A stretch of 5,298 nt of DNA from an uncultured Oscillospiraceae bacterium (GTDB taxonomy: Bacteria > Bacillota > Clostridia > Oscillospirales > Acutalibacteraceae): contig CABQAA010000172.1 of NCBI GenBank assembly GCA_902461995.1, positions 1 through 5,298 of the forward strand, read 5' to 3'. The notes under the pieces were generated by a model. It did not search any database. It worked only from the letters and a program-made list of their open reading frames with translations, and was not told the origin of the DNA. Both the position numbers and the translations under genes were made by a program. Positions 5,066 through 5,298 of the stretch are shown here, in pieces. Position 1 is the stretch's first letter, and each line of letters begins with the position of its first letter.

Positions 5066-5106
5066 GGTGCTTTTTTGCAATCGCGTTGCATCCGCACCCT
5101 TTTTTT
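5066..5106 (+). terminator. Intrinsic terminator after the helicase gene
   Basis: GGTGC (5066-5070) pairs with GCACC (5094-5098), and inside it TGCAA (5076-5080) pairs with TTGCA (5086-5090) around a 5-nt loop, with an internal loop of T-rich bases. One C separates the stem from a T7 run (5100-5106). The stem is interrupted, but the position 36 bases past the stop and the T-run support the call. Confidence 0.6.
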
Positions 5107-5114
5107 GCTATACT
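5086..5114 (+). promoter_or_regulatory. Promoter of the DUF2752 gene, overlapping the terminator
   Basis: TATACT (5109-5114, five of six consensus) lies 17 bases after TTGCAT (5086-5091, three of six). The -35 lies inside the descending arm of the preceding terminator, and the T7 run is in the spacer. The predicted start is near 5120. Confidence 0.5.
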
Positions 5115-5154
5115 GAACGTGTTGAATATGTGGCAATTCAAGCGGGGGAAACCT

Positions 5155-5298
5155 GTGAAAAAGCGGAATTGGCCGGTTTTTTGCCTTGTGGCCGGCCTGG
5201 TAATCCTGTGGGCCGTCTTCTTCGGCTGCGTCGTATACCGTCTGGCGGGCGTTCCCTGTCCCGGCTGCGGCATGACGAGAGCTTGGCTTTCTCTCCTG
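5155..5298 (+). CDS. DUF2752 family membrane protein, N-terminal part only
   Basis: Forty-eight codons are visible before the right edge. A short basic N-terminus (MKKRNW) is followed by a hydrophobic segment at about 8-33, then VPCPGCGMTRA (33-43). The CPxCGxTR signature with C35, C38 and R42 is the hallmark of DUF2752, a family of small membrane proteins of unknown function. The two cysteines could bind metal or form a disulfide, but no role is established. The start chosen is GTG 5155, behind the purine-rich GGGGGAA (5144-5150). The in-frame ATG 5128 would add nine residues, but it has no ribosome site and lies only about 8 bases from the predicted transcript start. The gene follows its own weak promoter, so it is probably not co-transcribed with the helicase. 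Confidence 0.8.
   Translation, partial: MKKRNWPVFCLVAGLVILWAVFFGCVVYRLAGVPCPGCGMTRAWLSLL

Overview
The window looks like chromosomal sequence from a Gram-positive anaerobe of the Clostridia, most likely a moderately GC-rich gut lineage such as the Oscillospirales. The clues are near-consensus SigA-type promoters with 17-base spacers, purine-rich Shine-Dalgarno sites, TTG/GTG alternative starts, a G5/3D-domain cell-wall protein, an MtaB-type tRNA methylthiotransferase, a small HPr/Crh-like protein and a DUF2752 membrane protein. The lineage is an inference from gene content; no rRNA or tRNA is present to confirm it.

Layout. Bases 1-539 hold no convincing gene. The first 21 bases look like the 3' arm and T-tract of a terminator whose other arm lies outside the window. 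An AT-rich stretch (about 55-360) follows, then a segment (about 379-522) with several complementary blocks that could be a structured RNA. A perfect-consensus promoter (540-568) drives a secreted or membrane-anchored wall protein with two DUF348 repeats, G5 and 3D domains (658-1716). Terminator hairpins at 1721-1805 separate it from a convergent minus-strand gene for a Crh-like HPr homologue (1818-2066). That gene has a leader of about 150 nt and shares a divergent promoter region with plus-strand mtaB (2362-3681). A DEAD-box RNA helicase (3818-5029) follows with its own promoter and leader of about 97 nt. After a terminator, a new promoter starts a DUF2752 membrane protein cut by the right edge (5155-5298).

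How the genes relate. Each of the five genes has its own recognisable promoter, so this is a string of single-gene units, not one operon. Two act on RNA (MtaB matures tRNA position 37; the helicase remodels RNA), one on the cell wall, one probably in carbon-status signalling, and one is an unassigned membrane protein. I found no mobile element, CRISPR array, toxin-antitoxin pair or defence system. The least explained parts are the first 540 bases and the leader of the Crh-like gene.
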